A DNA stretch of 64,000 bases from Skermanella mucosa (GCF_016765655.2 NZ_CP086106.1:4672501-4736500); one strand, 5' to 3'. Numbered from the stretch's first letter, positions 33,387-43,165 are shown. Numbers and translations: made by a program. Notes: generated by a model not told the origin, from the letters alone.

Positions 33387-33637
33387 GCGGGGCCGCTCCC
33401 CTCGTCCAGGTCCAGCACCTCCCGCCCCAGGCCGGTCAACCGCCATCCCGCCCCGTCGCCCTCGATCAGCTTCGCCCTGCCGGTCTCCCGCACGGTCGCG
33501 CGGACCCGGTGGAGCGGCACCCCGGCCGCCGTCGCGATCTCCTCCGGCGCCGCGAACGCCGCGCCCCGGCGGGCCATGGCCTCCAGCACACGGCGCGCGA
33601 CCTCCGTCAGGGTGCCGTCGGGGTTGATGCAGGCCAT
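33383..33637 (-). CDS. Small winged-helix-like hypothetical protein
   Basis: 84 aa. Residues 10-70 (EVARRVLEAMARRGAAFAAP, VPLHRVRATVRETGRAKLIE, GWRLTGLGREVL) look like a winged helix-turn-helix fold used for DNA or protein binding, which is inference from pattern. Coupled by a 4-bp overlap to the rhomboid gene and 15 bp from the peroxiredoxin gene, so the three probably share a transcript. Confidence 0.65.
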   Translation of the reverse strand: MACINPDGTLTEVARRVLEAMARRGAAFAAPEEIATAAGVPLHRVRATVRETGRAKLIEGDGAGWRLTGLGREVLDLDEGSGPA

Positions 33638-33652
33638 GCGCCCGGCGCCCGC

Positions 33653-34336
33653 TCAGCCCTTCGGGCCGGGACCGGGCACGGTGGTCTTGCAGAACCACCA
33701 GTCCGTGCATTCGTAGCCCAGGCCCTTGCGCGCCTCGGCATCCTCGACGGTGCGCGGCGGCGGGACGATCACGGACTCGCCGGGCCGCCAGTTGGCCGGG
33801 GTGGCGACCCTGTGCCGGTCCGTGGTCTGAAGCGCATCGATCAGGCGCAGGATCTCGTCCGTGTTGCGGCCGGTGGTCAGCGGATAATAGATCATGGCGC
33901 GCAGCACGCCCTTGTCGTCGATGACGAACAGGCACCGGCTGGTCTCGGTGGAGCTTTCCTCCGGGTTGATCATCCCATAGAGAGACGCGACCTCCCGGTT
34001 GCCGTCGGCGATCACCGGGAACGGGATCTCGACGCCGAACTTGTCGCGGATCGCCTGGACCCAGGCGAGATGGCTGTAGATGCTGTCGATGGACAGGCCC
34101 AGCAGCTCGGTGTTGCGTTCCTTCAGCGCCGGGGCCATGCGGGCGAACTCGATGAACTCGGTGGTGCAGACCGGCGTGAAATCGGCCGGATGGGAGAACA
34201 GGACGACCCAGGTCCCCCGGTAGTCCTCCAGCGCCAGCCGTCCATGGGTGGTCTCTGCCTCGAAGGCGGGCGCCAGGGCGTTCAGGCGCGGCAGGGCGGT
34301 CTGGATGTGATAGTCGCCGGTGGTGTTGTGTTCCAC
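33653..34336 (-). CDS. Peroxiredoxin, Prx6/AhpC-TSA type
   Basis: Thiol peroxidase reducing peroxides in the cytoplasm, 227 aa. Peroxidatic Cys in SHPADFTPVCTTEF with the surrounding PxxxT/SxxC pattern, and FPVIADGNREVASLYGM. Long C-terminal domain as in Prx6. It ends with CTDWWFCKT, two extra cysteines like those of archaeal Prx6 enzymes that use a C-terminal resolving Cys. Very strong ribosome-binding site (GGAGGA). Confidence 0.92.
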   Translation of the reverse strand: MEHNTTGDYHIQTALPRLNALAPAFEAETTHGRLALEDYRGTWVVLFSHPADFTPVCTTEFIEFARMAPALKERNTELLGLSIDSIYSHLAWVQAIRDKFGVEIPFPVIADGNREVASLYGMINPEESSTETSRCLFVIDDKGVLRAMIYYPLTTGRNTDEILRLIDALQTTDRHRVATPANWRPGESVIVPPPRTVEDAEARKGLGYECTDWWFCKTTVPGPGPKG

Positions 34337-34438
34337 TGTGTTCCTCCGCGGGCTCGGGCTGGGCAGGTGCCGTATCGGTACCCGCTTTTACCCGAGCGCG
34401 CGGCCGAAAGGTATGCGGTTATCGGGGGTGGCGCCCGA

Positions 34439-35071
34439 TCACGCGGCCGTGCCGGTCGAGGCCGGCGCCGGATCGGCCTTGGCGACCTCGTGGACCTCGA
34501 CCGGGCGGCTGGCGTGCTTGCCAAGGATGCCGGTCACCTTGGCCTCGTCCGCGGCACCCGGGCCTCCCGGTCCGTCCAGCTTGACCCACATCAGGATACC
34601 GCCCTTGTCCAGGTGTTCCTGAAGCCAGTCGTTGCGCTTGTCGCCGATCCATTGCGACATCACCGATCCCAGCGCGCCGCCGCCGACGCCGGCCGCCGCG
34701 GCCCCCAGTCCCGCCACCAGGGCGGTGCCGCCGGTCGCGACGATGGCCCCGGCTGCGGCCAGCGCGCCGATATAGGCCGGAGCGGCCATGGCGGCGCCGA
34801 CCCCGTTGCCGACCTCCTCGGGGGCGACATAGGACTGGCGAGGCGCGTTCGGGTCGTCCTTCGCCTCATCGACGGTCCGGTAGGTACGGCCGAGCCTTTC
34901 GATCACCGCCGCGTCGCCGGACATCAGGCTGATGGCCGCGCCGTCGACCCCGGAAAGGGTCAGCTCGTCGACCGCCGCCTGCAGCGACTCGGTGCTGCCG
35001 AAGACGGCGATCGCCTCGCGTACCGAGGGCAGGTCGGTGCCGCCGGATGCGGCTGCTTTGGCGTATGTCAT
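34439..35071 (-). CDS. Hypothetical protein with YflT-like N-terminus and Gly/Ala-rich membrane segment
   Basis: 210 aa. The N-terminal part (AVFGSTESLQAAVDELTLSG, then ISLM) looks like the general-stress-protein 17M/YflT fold. The middle (about 88-140) is a Gly/Ala-rich hydrophobic stretch (YIGALAAAGAIVATGGTALV) that could cross or associate with the membrane. A globular region with DWLQEHLDKGGILMWVKL follows. GGAGGA site before the ATG. Function unknown; a stress-related role is a guess from the fold. Confidence 0.65.
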   Translation of the reverse strand: MTYAKAAASGGTDLPSVREAIAVFGSTESLQAAVDELTLSGVDGAAISLMSGDAAVIERLGRTYRTVDEAKDDPNAPRQSYVAPEEVGNGVGAAMAAPAYIGALAAAGAIVATGGTALVAGLGAAAAGVGGGALGSVMSQWIGDKRNDWLQEHLDKGGILMWVKLDGPGGPGAADEAKVTGILGKHASRPVEVHEVAKADPAPASTGTAA

Positions 35072-35154
35072 TCAAGTTCCTCCGTTTCGGTCCCATAGGA
35101 CACCTGCGGAGGCAATTGGTTCCCCGAGGCCGGCTTGCAACCCGGCGCCCCGCA

Positions 35155-35316
35155 TCACCCGGCCGGAATGGGGACGGCCGGCATGTCCAAACCCGTACGC
35201 GGGAGCACGGGCGACGGCTTGGGGACCGGCCAGAAGACGTACAGCGCCGCCGCGATGATCGCGACCTTGACGACCAGCGCCAGCGCCACCTTGAGGATGA
35301 AGGGGTTGTTCGACAT
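35155..35316 (-). CDS. Small single-span membrane protein, hypothetical
   Basis: 53 aa from ATG 35316 with AGGA upstream. One membrane helix (FILKVALALVVKVAIIAAAL) and a Pro-rich tail (WPVPKPSPVLP). Sits 54 bp after mgtC on the same strand. No family recognised. Confidence 0.5.
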   Translation of the reverse strand: MSNNPFILKVALALVVKVAIIAAALYVFWPVPKPSPVLPRTGLDMPAVPIPAG

Positions 35317-35370
35317 GCCGCGATCCTGACGGCGTGGCCGGCTTTCCGCGTTGATCTCCGTCAATCGCCT

Positions 35371-35847
35371 TCAATCGGGCCGGTTCCGGTGGAACACCCA
35401 TTTCTCGACGAAATGCAGCCCGGTCAGGATCACCGCGGCGAAGACCGTGACCATCAAGGCCAGGGCGTGGAGCCCCGCCCCCGCGCCGACGCCGACGGCG
35501 CTGCACAGCCAGATGTTGACCGCGGTGGTGAGGCCGTGGACGTCCCGCCGGGCCTGGATGATGACGCCGGCGCTGATGAAGCCGATCGCCTGGGCCAGCC
35601 CCTGGACGATGCGCAGCGGGTCCATGTCGGTATGGCCCGACGCCTTCAGCATCTCGAAGATCTCCAGGGTGACCAGCGTCGTGCCGGCCGAGCTGAGCGC
35701 CACCAGCATATGGGTCCGCAGCCCGGCCGACTTGCCGCGGATCTCGCGGTCGATGCCCAGCAGCATGCCGCAGAAGGATGCCACCAACAGCCGGAACGCC
35801 ATTTCCGACAGCGGCGTGATGGTCCGGAACTCCTCCGCGAAGTCCAT
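35371..35847 (-). CDS. MgtC/SapB family membrane protein
   Basis: 158-aa inner-membrane protein with four to five helices. The family core is plain: LLVASFCGMLLGIDREIRGKSAGLRTHMLVAL, IGFISAGVIIQ, HGLTTAVNIWLCSAVGVGAG. It corresponds to the MgtC N-terminal domain only, without the ACT-like C-terminal domain. MgtC proteins act in low-magnesium survival, partly by inhibiting F-ATPase; no mgtB transporter is adjacent. Confidence 0.9.
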   Translation of the reverse strand: MDFAEEFRTITPLSEMAFRLLVASFCGMLLGIDREIRGKSAGLRTHMLVALSSAGTTLVTLEIFEMLKASGHTDMDPLRIVQGLAQAIGFISAGVIIQARRDVHGLTTAVNIWLCSAVGVGAGAGLHALALMVTVFAAVILTGLHFVEKWVFHRNRPD

Positions 35848-35882
35848 CGCTCAACCCTCGCGTTTGCCGTGGATTTGACTCA

Positions 35883-37562
35883 ATGGCGCGGTCATCTACA
35901 CTCCTTGGTGACGGTTTGGTGAAAGCGCTGATGGCCCCTGTTTCCAGAGTATCTGTCTCGAGAACATTTATCTCAACCTTCGGGTTCCTGATCGCCTGGG
36001 CCTATCTCAGCCTTCTGCTGAACATGCCCAACTGGACCGGCGATCTGTTCGGTCCCAACCATATGAGCCCATCCCTGGAGGTCGCCGCGATCTTCGGCCT
36101 GCTGGCGCTGGCATCGGCCGCCGGGGGACGGGCCGGCCGGAGCTTCTGCGTGGGGCTCGCGCTGGCGGCCCTGGTCCTGGCGGCGCTGCGCCTCGCCGAC
36201 ATCTCCAGCCACATGCTGATCGGCCGGCCGGTCGACCTGTCGCTCGACCTGATGCTGCTGCCGGCCATCCTGGAGGTGCTGGCCGGCTCCGCCAGCGTCC
36301 CGGAACTGGCGGTCGCCGCCGTGGCGGTGCCGGCCGTCCTGGCCGGGCTGTACTTCCTGAACCTGCTGGCGATCCGGACCGCCGCGAGCTTCCTGGAACG
36401 GCGGCCGAACCGCCGGCTGTTCGCCGGGACCCTGGCGGCGCTGGCGGTTCCGACGCTGTTCGGCATGGCGCCCTATGCCCCGCTCGACCAGGGGGCCACC
36501 GCGCTGCTGCGGTGGCAGGTCGCACAGGCCGTCCAGGCGTCGGCGTTGCGGGCAGAGCATCTCGATCGCTTCAGGAGCGACCCGTTCGCCGGCCTGTCCG
36601 AAGATGCCGTGCTGGCGCATCTGGGGCGGCGGGACGTCTATGTCATGTTCTTCGAATCCTATGGCGAGACGGTACTGGCCGATCCGCGCTACCGTTCCGT
36701 GATCGAACCGACCCTGGCGGACTTCGACCGCGCCCTTGCCGGGCAAGGTTTCGGCGTTCGGTCGGGACTGATCGAGTCGCCGATCCGGGGCGGGCAGTCC
36801 TGGCTCGCCCACGGCACCTTCCTAAGCGGCGCCCGGCTCGGCGACCAGGGACTCTATAACCTGATGCTGGAGAGCGGCCGGCAGTCGCTGGCCCATTATT
36901 TCAGGCGTGCCGGCTACGAGACCATGGCCGTCATGCCGGCCCTGTCGCGGGCCTGGCCGGAAGGCGCGTTCTGGGGCTTCGACCGGATCTGGAGCACCGA
37001 CGACATGGGCTATGCCGGGCCGCCCTTCGGCTGGGCGGCGATCCCCGACCAGTACACGCTCGACTTCATCCACCGGCAGAAGCTGCGGCAGCGCGACCGG
37101 CCCCTGTTCATCGAATATGCCCTGATCAGCAGCCACGGCCCGTGGGAGCCCCTTCCCCCGCTGCTGGAGGATTGGGACGCCATCGGCGACGGCTCGGCCT
37201 TCGACGGCATGGCACCGCCGCTCCCGGCCGAACAGCCCGCCTGGAGCGGCATGACCCGCAACTATGCCGACTCGGTCGATTACACCCTGAAGGTGCTGCG
37301 CGACTACATAACCAGATACATCTCGGACGATGCGCTGATCATCGTCCTGGGCGACCACCAGCCGGCCCCGCTGATCACCGGCGACGGCGCGTCGCGTTCG
37401 GTTCCGGTCCATGTCATCAGCCGGGACCCGGAACTGCTGGCCCCTTTCGAGGAATGGGGCTTCAACCCAGGCATGATTCCGGCATCGGAACGGCAGCCCT
37501 TGCCGATGGAGCGGTTCCGGGACCGCTTCCTGGCTGCGTTCAGCGCGCGGGAGACCGGCTGA
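35883..37562 (+). CDS. Membrane-anchored sulfatase-like / LTA-synthase-like enzyme
   Basis: 559 aa. The N-terminal third has about four to five membrane helices (FGFLIAWAYLSLLL and others, to residue 190). The C-terminal two-thirds is an alkaline-phosphatase-fold domain with DVYVMFFESYGETVLADPRY, GGQSWLAHGTFLSGAR, LISSHGPWEPLPP and the metal motif IIVLGDHQPAPLI. This is the layout of phosphoglycerol or phosphoethanolamine transferases of the envelope. The nucleophile is not certain (the usual Thr position may be Ser in GGQSW). The ATG at 35883 has no clear ribosome-binding site; ATG 35931 is an alternative. Confidence 0.82.
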   Translation: MARSSTLLGDGLVKALMAPVSRVSVSRTFISTFGFLIAWAYLSLLLNMPNWTGDLFGPNHMSPSLEVAAIFGLLALASAAGGRAGRSFCVGLALAALVLAALRLADISSHMLIGRPVDLSLDLMLLPAILEVLAGSASVPELAVAAVAVPAVLAGLYFLNLLAIRTAASFLERRPNRRLFAGTLAALAVPTLFGMAPYAPLDQGATALLRWQVAQAVQASALRAEHLDRFRSDPFAGLSEDAVLAHLGRRDVYVMFFESYGETVLADPRYRSVIEPTLADFDRALAGQGFGVRSGLIESPIRGGQSWLAHGTFLSGARLGDQGLYNLMLESGRQSLAHYFRRAGYETMAVMPALSRAWPEGAFWGFDRIWSTDDMGYAGPPFGWAAIPDQYTLDFIHRQKLRQRDRPLFIEYALISSHGPWEPLPPLLEDWDAIGDGSAFDGMAPPLPAEQPAWSGMTRNYADSVDYTLKVLRDYITRYISDDALIIVLGDHQPAPLITGDGASRSVPVHVISRDPELLAPFEEWGFNPGMIPASERQPLPMERFRDRFLAAFSARETG

Positions 37563-37617
37563 CCGGTCGAACCACCCGCTTGCCCGCGGGAGCGGCACTG
37601 GGGTACACCATGACCCC

Positions 37618-38799
37618 ATGTCGAACCCTCCCGTCTACGCCCCCTTCGAGCCGGCCGATCTGGACCGGATGACGATGCTGTTCCGGCACGCCTTCGCCTC
37701 CACGGCGGACGGCGTCCGGTTCTACATGTCGATCATCGGCGACCAGAATTTCCGGGTGATGCGGCGGCCTGGCGGCGCCGTGGGCACCCTGGCCCTGCTC
37801 GACATGGCCCAGTATTTCGGCGGACGCGCCGTCCCCTGCCGGGGCATCGCCGCGGTCGCGGTGGAGCCGGGCGAGCGCGGGCGCGGCACCGGCGGCCGGA
37901 TGATGGCGGCCATGCTGGAGGAGGCCCGCGCCGACGGCATGCCGATCTCGACCCTCTATCCCGCGACCCTGCCGCTCTATTCCAAGGCCGGCTACGGCAT
38001 GGCCGGCGACCGCTTCACCTATCGCATCCCGTTCGGCATCCTGCGCGGCCTCCGCCCCGACCCGGCACCGCAACTGGTCTCCCCGACGGACCGCGCCGTC
38101 CTGGCCGGGCTCCAGCGGGAACGGGCGCACCGGACGAACGGGCTGCTGGAACGGTGCGAACTGATGTGGCAGCGGGTGCGCGGAACCGCCGAGAAGCCGC
38201 TGGACACCTTCCTGATCCCGGGCGACGACGGCCCCGAGGGGTACCTGACGCTGGGTTCCCGGGCACCCGACCGGACGCTCCATGTGGAGGACTGGGTCGC
38301 CCTCACTCCCCGCGCCGGGCGGGCGATCCTTGGCTTCCTCGCGGGTTGGCATTCCCAGGCCAACATCGTCACCTGGGGCGGCGGTCCGGAGGATCTGCTG
38401 CTCCACCTGCTCCCCGACGTCGGCGGCGCCGTCGCCTCGTGGGAACAATGGATGGTGCGGGTCACCGACGTGGCCGGCGCCTTGGCCGCCCGCGGCTGGC
38501 CCATCGGGGTCAGGGCCGAACTGACCCTCGACGTGGCCGATCCCCTGCTGCCCGGCAATGCCGGCCGCTACCGGCTGGAGATCGCCGACGGGGAAGCCTC
38601 GGTCGAGCGGACCGGCGAACCCGGCACCGGGGCTGCTGATATCGAACTCGGCGTCGACGCCCTGGCGACGCTCTATACCGGCCATCTCAGCCCCGGCACC
38701 CTGGCCGGCCTCGGCCGCCTCCGGGCCAGCCCCGAGGCCCTCGCCACCGCCACGACCCTGTTCGCGGGTCCGCGGCCCTGGCTGGCGGATATGTTCTGA
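37618..38799 (+). CDS. Eis-like GNAT N-acetyltransferase
   Basis: 393-aa acetyltransferase with the three-part Eis layout: an N-terminal GNAT domain with the acetyl-CoA loop VAVEPGERGRGTGGRMMAAML; a second degenerate GNAT domain; and a C-terminal SCP2-like domain (ELTLDVADPLLPGNAGRYRLEI). The Tyr of LYSKAGYGMAGDRF matches the catalytic acid region. The chain ends in Phe (LADMF), as in mycobacterial Eis where the terminal carboxylate is catalytic. Substrates could be amines, aminoglycosides or protein lysines. Confidence 0.87.
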   Translation: MSNPPVYAPFEPADLDRMTMLFRHAFASTADGVRFYMSIIGDQNFRVMRRPGGAVGTLALLDMAQYFGGRAVPCRGIAAVAVEPGERGRGTGGRMMAAMLEEARADGMPISTLYPATLPLYSKAGYGMAGDRFTYRIPFGILRGLRPDPAPQLVSPTDRAVLAGLQRERAHRTNGLLERCELMWQRVRGTAEKPLDTFLIPGDDGPEGYLTLGSRAPDRTLHVEDWVALTPRAGRAILGFLAGWHSQANIVTWGGGPEDLLLHLLPDVGGAVASWEQWMVRVTDVAGALAARGWPIGVRAELTLDVADPLLPGNAGRYRLEIADGEASVERTGEPGTGAADIELGVDALATLYTGHLSPGTLAGLGRLRASPEALATATTLFAGPRPWLADMF

Positions 38800-38880
38800 A
38801 GGGTTGACCTTTCCTCACGGCCTGCCGTTCCACGCATCGACCCGCCTGTTCCGGCCGGGTCAAGCTGATCGGATACAGCC

Positions 38881-39960
38881 CTAACGCCGCTGGGAAGCCT
38901 TTTCCACCGGGTCGGGCGCCACCGCGAAATAGCTGAACCGTCCCTCCGGTTCCGGCCGGCGGGCGAGAATGTCCAGAGCCCGGGCCATCTGGCGGCGGCC
39001 CGCCGCCCAGCGGTCGCGGATCGATCCCGGCGAGAAGTCGAACAGCTTGCCGGCAAGCTCCAGTTCCGGTGCATCGTAGATCACGTGGACCAGGGTCACC
39101 TTCGAGCCGCGGGGCTCGTACCGCTCCCGCAGCGCGTACTCGCGCCGGAGCCCCGCGATGTTCCGCCTCCCCTGGCCGGAGAACACCAAGTCCTCCGTGC
39201 GCTGGAACGCGGCGTTCAGGCGCTTCGGGCGGTGGCCGCGCATGCTGTGAAGGTCGGATGCGAAACAAACCATGTCCTGTTCCGGCGGGACCTCCAACAC
39301 ACGGTCGACCGGCAGGTTGTTTCCCAGACCGGCATCGCACAGAAGCCGTCCGTCGACTTCGATGGGCTGGAACGCGGGCATCAGCGCCACGGCAGCCAGC
39401 AGATGCCGGGCATGGATGCGGTCCCGGGAAGTGTCGAACAGCACCTCCTCCCCCGTTTCCACGTCGATGCAAACGAAAGAGAACCGCGTCTCGGCCCGGT
39501 TCAGCAGGTCGAAGTCGATCAGGCGCTCCAGGGTCCTGCGCAGCGGGGTCTGGTCATAGAAGGCAACGTCGTTGGGCAGCCAGGGCAGTGCGGACAAGGC
39601 TCCTGGAAATCGGTGCCGATAGATGCCGGGCCGTCCGAACGCCAGCGCGTTGGCGATATGGGCGGCGCTGTAGAACTCGCGCAGCCAAGCGTCATCCTTC
39701 GGAATCGGCCAGAAACTGGCCTGCGCCGCCTCCTCCCAATACTGGCGAAGCCGCTCCAGGCGGTGCTCGGGACGGTTTCCCGCCAGAATCGCCGCCGTGA
39801 TGGCGCCGACTGAGGTTCCGGCCACCCAGTCGGGCCGGATGCCGCGCGCCTCCATCTCCTCATGGACGCCGCCGTGATAGGCGCCCAGCGCGTTGCCGCC
39901 GCTCAGCACGAGCGCCGTCCCGGCCGGTTTGCCGATTCCCGATGTGATCGATGATGTCAT
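38881..39960 (-). CDS. Patatin-like phospholipase (first of two in the window)
   Basis: 359 aa from ATG 39960 (AAGG 7 nt upstream); an earlier in-frame ATG at 40011 would overlap the SIR2-like gene. Oxyanion loop SGGNALGAYHGGV, nucleophile elbow GTSVG (Ser50), dyad Asp in LLCDAGLGNNLPVD. C-terminal region is charged (RYEPRGSKVTLVHVIYDAPE). Hydrolyses membrane lipids or acyl esters in the cytoplasm. Directly downstream of the SIR2-like gene by 28 bp, so the two are likely co-expressed. Confidence 0.9.
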   Translation of the reverse strand: MTSSITSGIGKPAGTALVLSGGNALGAYHGGVHEEMEARGIRPDWVAGTSVGAITAAILAGNRPEHRLERLRQYWEEAAQASFWPIPKDDAWLREFYSAAHIANALAFGRPGIYRHRFPGALSALPWLPNDVAFYDQTPLRRTLERLIDFDLLNRAETRFSFVCIDVETGEEVLFDTSRDRIHARHLLAAVALMPAFQPIEVDGRLLCDAGLGNNLPVDRVLEVPPEQDMVCFASDLHSMRGHRPKRLNAAFQRTEDLVFSGQGRRNIAGLRREYALRERYEPRGSKVTLVHVIYDAPELELAGKLFDFSPGSIRDRWAAGRRQMARALDILARRPEPEGRFSYFAVAPDPVEKASQRR

Positions 39961-39988
39961 GAGGTGCCTTTTGCTCCGCCGCGAAAAC

Positions 39989-40861
39989 CTAGACGGCCCG
40001 GGCCTCTTCAAGGCCGTCCTTCAGCTTGGTCAGGAACGACACCAGCGCCTGATCCGCCGTTTCCGCCTCCTCTGTCAGGACGCGGATGCCCCACTGGTTC
40101 AGGACCGCCTCCTCGACCGGGTTCCGGTCGATCATGAAGACGAAGGATTGCGGGCGGTCCTTCTCGTAGCCGGACTGCTTCCATGTCTGCCAGAGGCGGT
40201 GCAGCAGCAAGCGGATGTTCATGTCATGCATGCTGTACATGCTGTACCCGATGAACAGGATCGTCTTGCCGAACGAATCGGACCGGAACTTGATGTCCAG
40301 AGGCGAATCGAAAGATAGCCGCCTGAAATAGTCGCTCTCGGTTATGACCAGCGACTGGTCGTCGTCGAAGTCGCCATGGAACTTGATGATCTGAGTGACG
40401 CCCTGGACGGTCTTCGCCATGTCACGGGCATTTATGACTTTGATGAAATCCCGGTCGTAAAGCGTATAGGCGACTTCCAGGTTGCGGTCGTAATTGGTCG
40501 TATAGATGATCGGGAAATCGAGCTGCACGATCAATTCATGGACCTTCGATTCCCGGATCCTTTGCTCCGACACGCACCAGTTGCGATCCATCCAGCTCCT
40601 CAGCGGCCCGATGCTGCCCTGGCGCAGACGATAATACTCGGCCAGGACCGGATAATCGACGCCCAGGCCGTAGCGCAGTCCCTCGTCGAACCCGAACTCC
40701 CTGCCCATGCGGGTGATCAGCTCCCGCCACGGCGGCAGGCCCGCGTTGATCGATACGCCCGCCCCCGCGAACAAGATCGCACGGCGGTCTACCAAGGCAT
40801 GTACCAGCTCCTGGACGGGGGACATCGATACGGCAGCGGCTCCGGCGATGGTTTGCGACAT
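39989..40861 (-). CDS. SIR2-like (SIR2_2) domain protein
   Basis: 290-aa stand-alone SIR2-fold protein. NAD-binding motifs: FAGAGVSINAGLPPW (33-37 GAGVS), YTTNYDRNLE (121-125), and the catalytic-type His in IKFHGDFDDD (161), followed by FIGYSMYSMHDMN. This subfamily occurs in phage-defence NADases as well as in poorly known housekeeping proteins. No zinc-binding cysteines of true sirtuins are seen. AAGGTG ribosome-binding site. Next gene on the same strand is a patatin. Confidence 0.85.
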   Translation of the reverse strand: MSQTIAGAAAVSMSPVQELVHALVDRRAILFAGAGVSINAGLPPWRELITRMGREFGFDEGLRYGLGVDYPVLAEYYRLRQGSIGPLRSWMDRNWCVSEQRIRESKVHELIVQLDFPIIYTTNYDRNLEVAYTLYDRDFIKVINARDMAKTVQGVTQIIKFHGDFDDDQSLVITESDYFRRLSFDSPLDIKFRSDSFGKTILFIGYSMYSMHDMNIRLLLHRLWQTWKQSGYEKDRPQSFVFMIDRNPVEEAVLNQWGIRVLTEEAETADQALVSFLTKLKDGLEEARAV

Positions 40862-40945
40862 GGGTTCACCTTTCAGCCGGAGAACAGGCTTATCCCGAGT
40901 TGCGTTCCTCGCGACAGGACGCCGGGCGGGCAGTGCCCGGATGCG

Positions 40946-43165
40946 CTACATGATCGCCCCATAGGCTGCCGGCATCGCATGCTCGGGGCCGAACCCGGCG
41001 GTACCGGACCGGGAAGACCGTTCAGGACAGCCGTCGCCCGCACCTTCCTGCATCGCGGCCAGGATCTTCCGGTTCAGCTCGGCGCCGGAATAGGGCTTGG
41101 CGATCATGGCGTAGCCCCGGTTGGTGCCGTCCTCGTCGGCGACCGCATGGCCGGCGAACCCGGAGGTGAGCAGGATCGCCAAGCCGGGACGCAGGCGTTG
41201 CGCCAGGCGGGCCAGCTCGGCCCCGTTCATGCCGGGAGGCATGACGATGTCGCTGAACAGCAGGTCGAGGGGCTCCTTCCCCCGCAGGATCACCAGCGCC
41301 TCGTTGGCGTTGGCGGCGCCCCTCACCCGGTGCCCCTGATCCTCCAGGGTGGAGATGGCGGCGACGCGGATCAGGGCATCGTCTTCGACCACCAGTATGT
41401 CCAGCGGCTCGACGGCGCCGGACCGAACGGGCTGCCTGGATGCTCGGCGCATGACCCGATCCCGCGGAAAGCGGACGGTCGCGGTGGTTCCCCTGCCCAC
41501 CACGCTGCTGAGCTGGATGACGCCGCCGTGCAGCTCGACCAGACGGCGGGTCAGCGGCAGGCCCAGCCCGGTCCCCTCGACATCACGGGCTCCCGCGTCG
41601 TCGGCGCGCCAGAAGGACTCGAACATGCGGATCAGGTTGTCCTCGGCGACGCCGATGCCGGTGTCCATGACCGACAGGACCAATCCTCCGAAAGCGTCCA
41701 GGTCGGCCACGACGTCGACCTGCCCGCCGCTCGGCGTGTATTTGACAGCGTTCGAGATCAGGTTGAGCAGGATCTGGCGCAGCCGCTTCTCGTCCGCCCG
41801 GACAAAGCGCGCCTCGGCCGCTACCTTGGACGACAGGGACAGGCCGGCCCGCTTGGCCCGCGGCTCCAGCATCCGGGTGCAGAAATCGACGGCCTTGACC
41901 AGGTCGACGTCATCCTCCTGAAGGGTCAGCTTGCCGGCCTCGGCCTTCGCGTGGTCGAGGATCTCGTTGATCAGCTCAAGCAGGTGCTGGCCACTGTCGC
42001 AGATATCGTTCGCCCATTCCCGGTAGCTGGGATCGCCGAGCGGCCCCGAAACCTCGTTCCGGGTCATGTCGGCGAAACCGATGATGGCGTTGAGCGGGCT
42101 TCGCAGCTCGTGGCTCAAACCGGCAAGGAACTCGCTCTTGGCCTGGCTGGCGGCTTCGGCGGCGTCCTTGGCCCGCTGCAGCTCCGCGGCCGTGCGCTTG
42201 CGCTCCGAAATGTCCCGCATGATCCCGGTGAAGTGACGTTGCCCGTCGCCGCTCTCCCATTCGGCGATCGAGAGGTCGAGCGGAAAGACACCGCCGTCCC
42301 GGCGCCGGCCCTGCACTTCGCGCCCGACGCCGATGATCCGTCGCTCTCCCGTCTTCCAGTAGCGGGCGAGATGGGCGTCATGGGCCGAGCGGTCCGGCTC
42401 GGGGATCAGGATGCCGACGTTCTGCCCGATCACGTCGGCCGCGGCATAGCCGAACATGCGCTCTGCGGCCGGGTTGAACGCGACGAGTCTGCCCTCGTGA
42501 TCGATGATGGTGATCGCATCTACGGCGGTGTCGAAGATGGCCCGGTGCCGGGCCTCGCTCGTCCGCAGCGCGTGGATGCTGTCGATCCGCTCCCGCTCGC
42601 GGGAGAGCATGGTGCCGAACAGCAGGATCCCGACGATCGTCATGATCGCCAGCGGCAACCCGGCGGCCGAGACCGTGTGGACCGCATCGCCCCAGGACGG
42701 CAGCAGGAAGGCGCTCAGGACCTGGGATGACGCCATGGTCCCGAGGATCAGGAAGTGCCCCGTCCTGAGCCGGCCGAGGGACTTTCGGAACATCAGGACG
42801 AAGGCGATGCCGGCCAGGGAGCACAGCATGATGCCGGCGGTCCCGGCGACCGCCCCGACTCCCCCGTTCCAGACATAACGGTAAGCCCCGGCGATCGTCC
42901 CGGCCAGGACCGCGGCGGGGATACCGCCGAAGGGAGCAGCCAGGCTGAGCATGATGCTCCGCGCATCGATGAAGACTCCGGGAATGATCTGGATCGGCGC
43001 CAACATCGAAAGCACGGCGCCGCCGCCGAACAGCAGACCGCAGGTCAGGGTCCGCAATCGCGGCCGCTTGTCGACCCGCCTCAAGGCGTTCGTATAGGCG
43101 GTCAGTATCAGACCGAGCAGGCCGGCGCTCTCGGCGAGTGAAAATAGGACACCCAAAAAGGACAT
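40946..43165 (-). CDS. Hybrid sensor histidine kinase (5TM-PAS-HisKA-HATPase-REC)
   Basis: 739 aa. The N-terminal about 195 residues form a multi-helix membrane sensor of the 5TMR-LYT (LytS) type, with [23 protein letters not shown] and [15 protein letters not shown]. Then comes a PAS domain ([20 protein letters not shown]), HisKA with the phospho-His in [14 protein letters not shown], HATPase with [12 protein letters not shown] and [18 protein letters not shown], and a C-terminal receiver with the acceptor Asp in [14 protein letters not shown]. Encoded 84 bp upstream of the SIR2-like gene. Output regulator unknown. Confidence 0.93.
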   Translation of the reverse strand: MSFLGVLFSLAESAGLLGLILTAYTNALRRVDKRPRLRTLTCGLLFGGGAVLSMLAPIQIIPGVFIDARSIMLSLAAPFGGIPAAVLAGTIAGAYRYVWNGGVGAVAGTAGIMLCSLAGIAFVLMFRKSLGRLRTGHFLILGTMASSQVLSAFLLPSWGDAVHTVSAAGLPLAIMTIVGILLFGTMLSRERERIDSIHALRTSEARHRAIFDTAVDAITIIDHEGRLVAFNPAAERMFGYAAADVIGQNVGILIPEPDRSAHDAHLARYWKTGERRIIGVGREVQGRRRDGGVFPLDLSIAEWESGDGQRHFTGIMRDISERKRTAAELQRAKDAAEAASQAKSEFLAGLSHELRSPLNAIIGFADMTRNEVSGPLGDPSYREWANDICDSGQHLLELINEILDHAKAEAGKLTLQEDDVDLVKAVDFCTRMLEPRAKRAGLSLSSKVAAEARFVRADEKRLRQILLNLISNAVKYTPSGGQVDVVADLDAFGGLVLSVMDTGIGVAEDNLIRMFESFWRADDAGARDVEGTGLGLPLTRRLVELHGGVIQLSSVVGRGTTATVRFPRDRVMRRASRQPVRSGAVEPLDILVVEDDALIRVAAISTLEDQGHRVRGAANANEALVILRGKEPLDLLFSDIVMPPGMNGAELARLAQRLRPGLAILLTSGFAGHAVADEDGTNRGYAMIAKPYSGAELNRKILAAMQEGAGDGCPERSSRSGTAGFGPEHAMPAAYGAIM

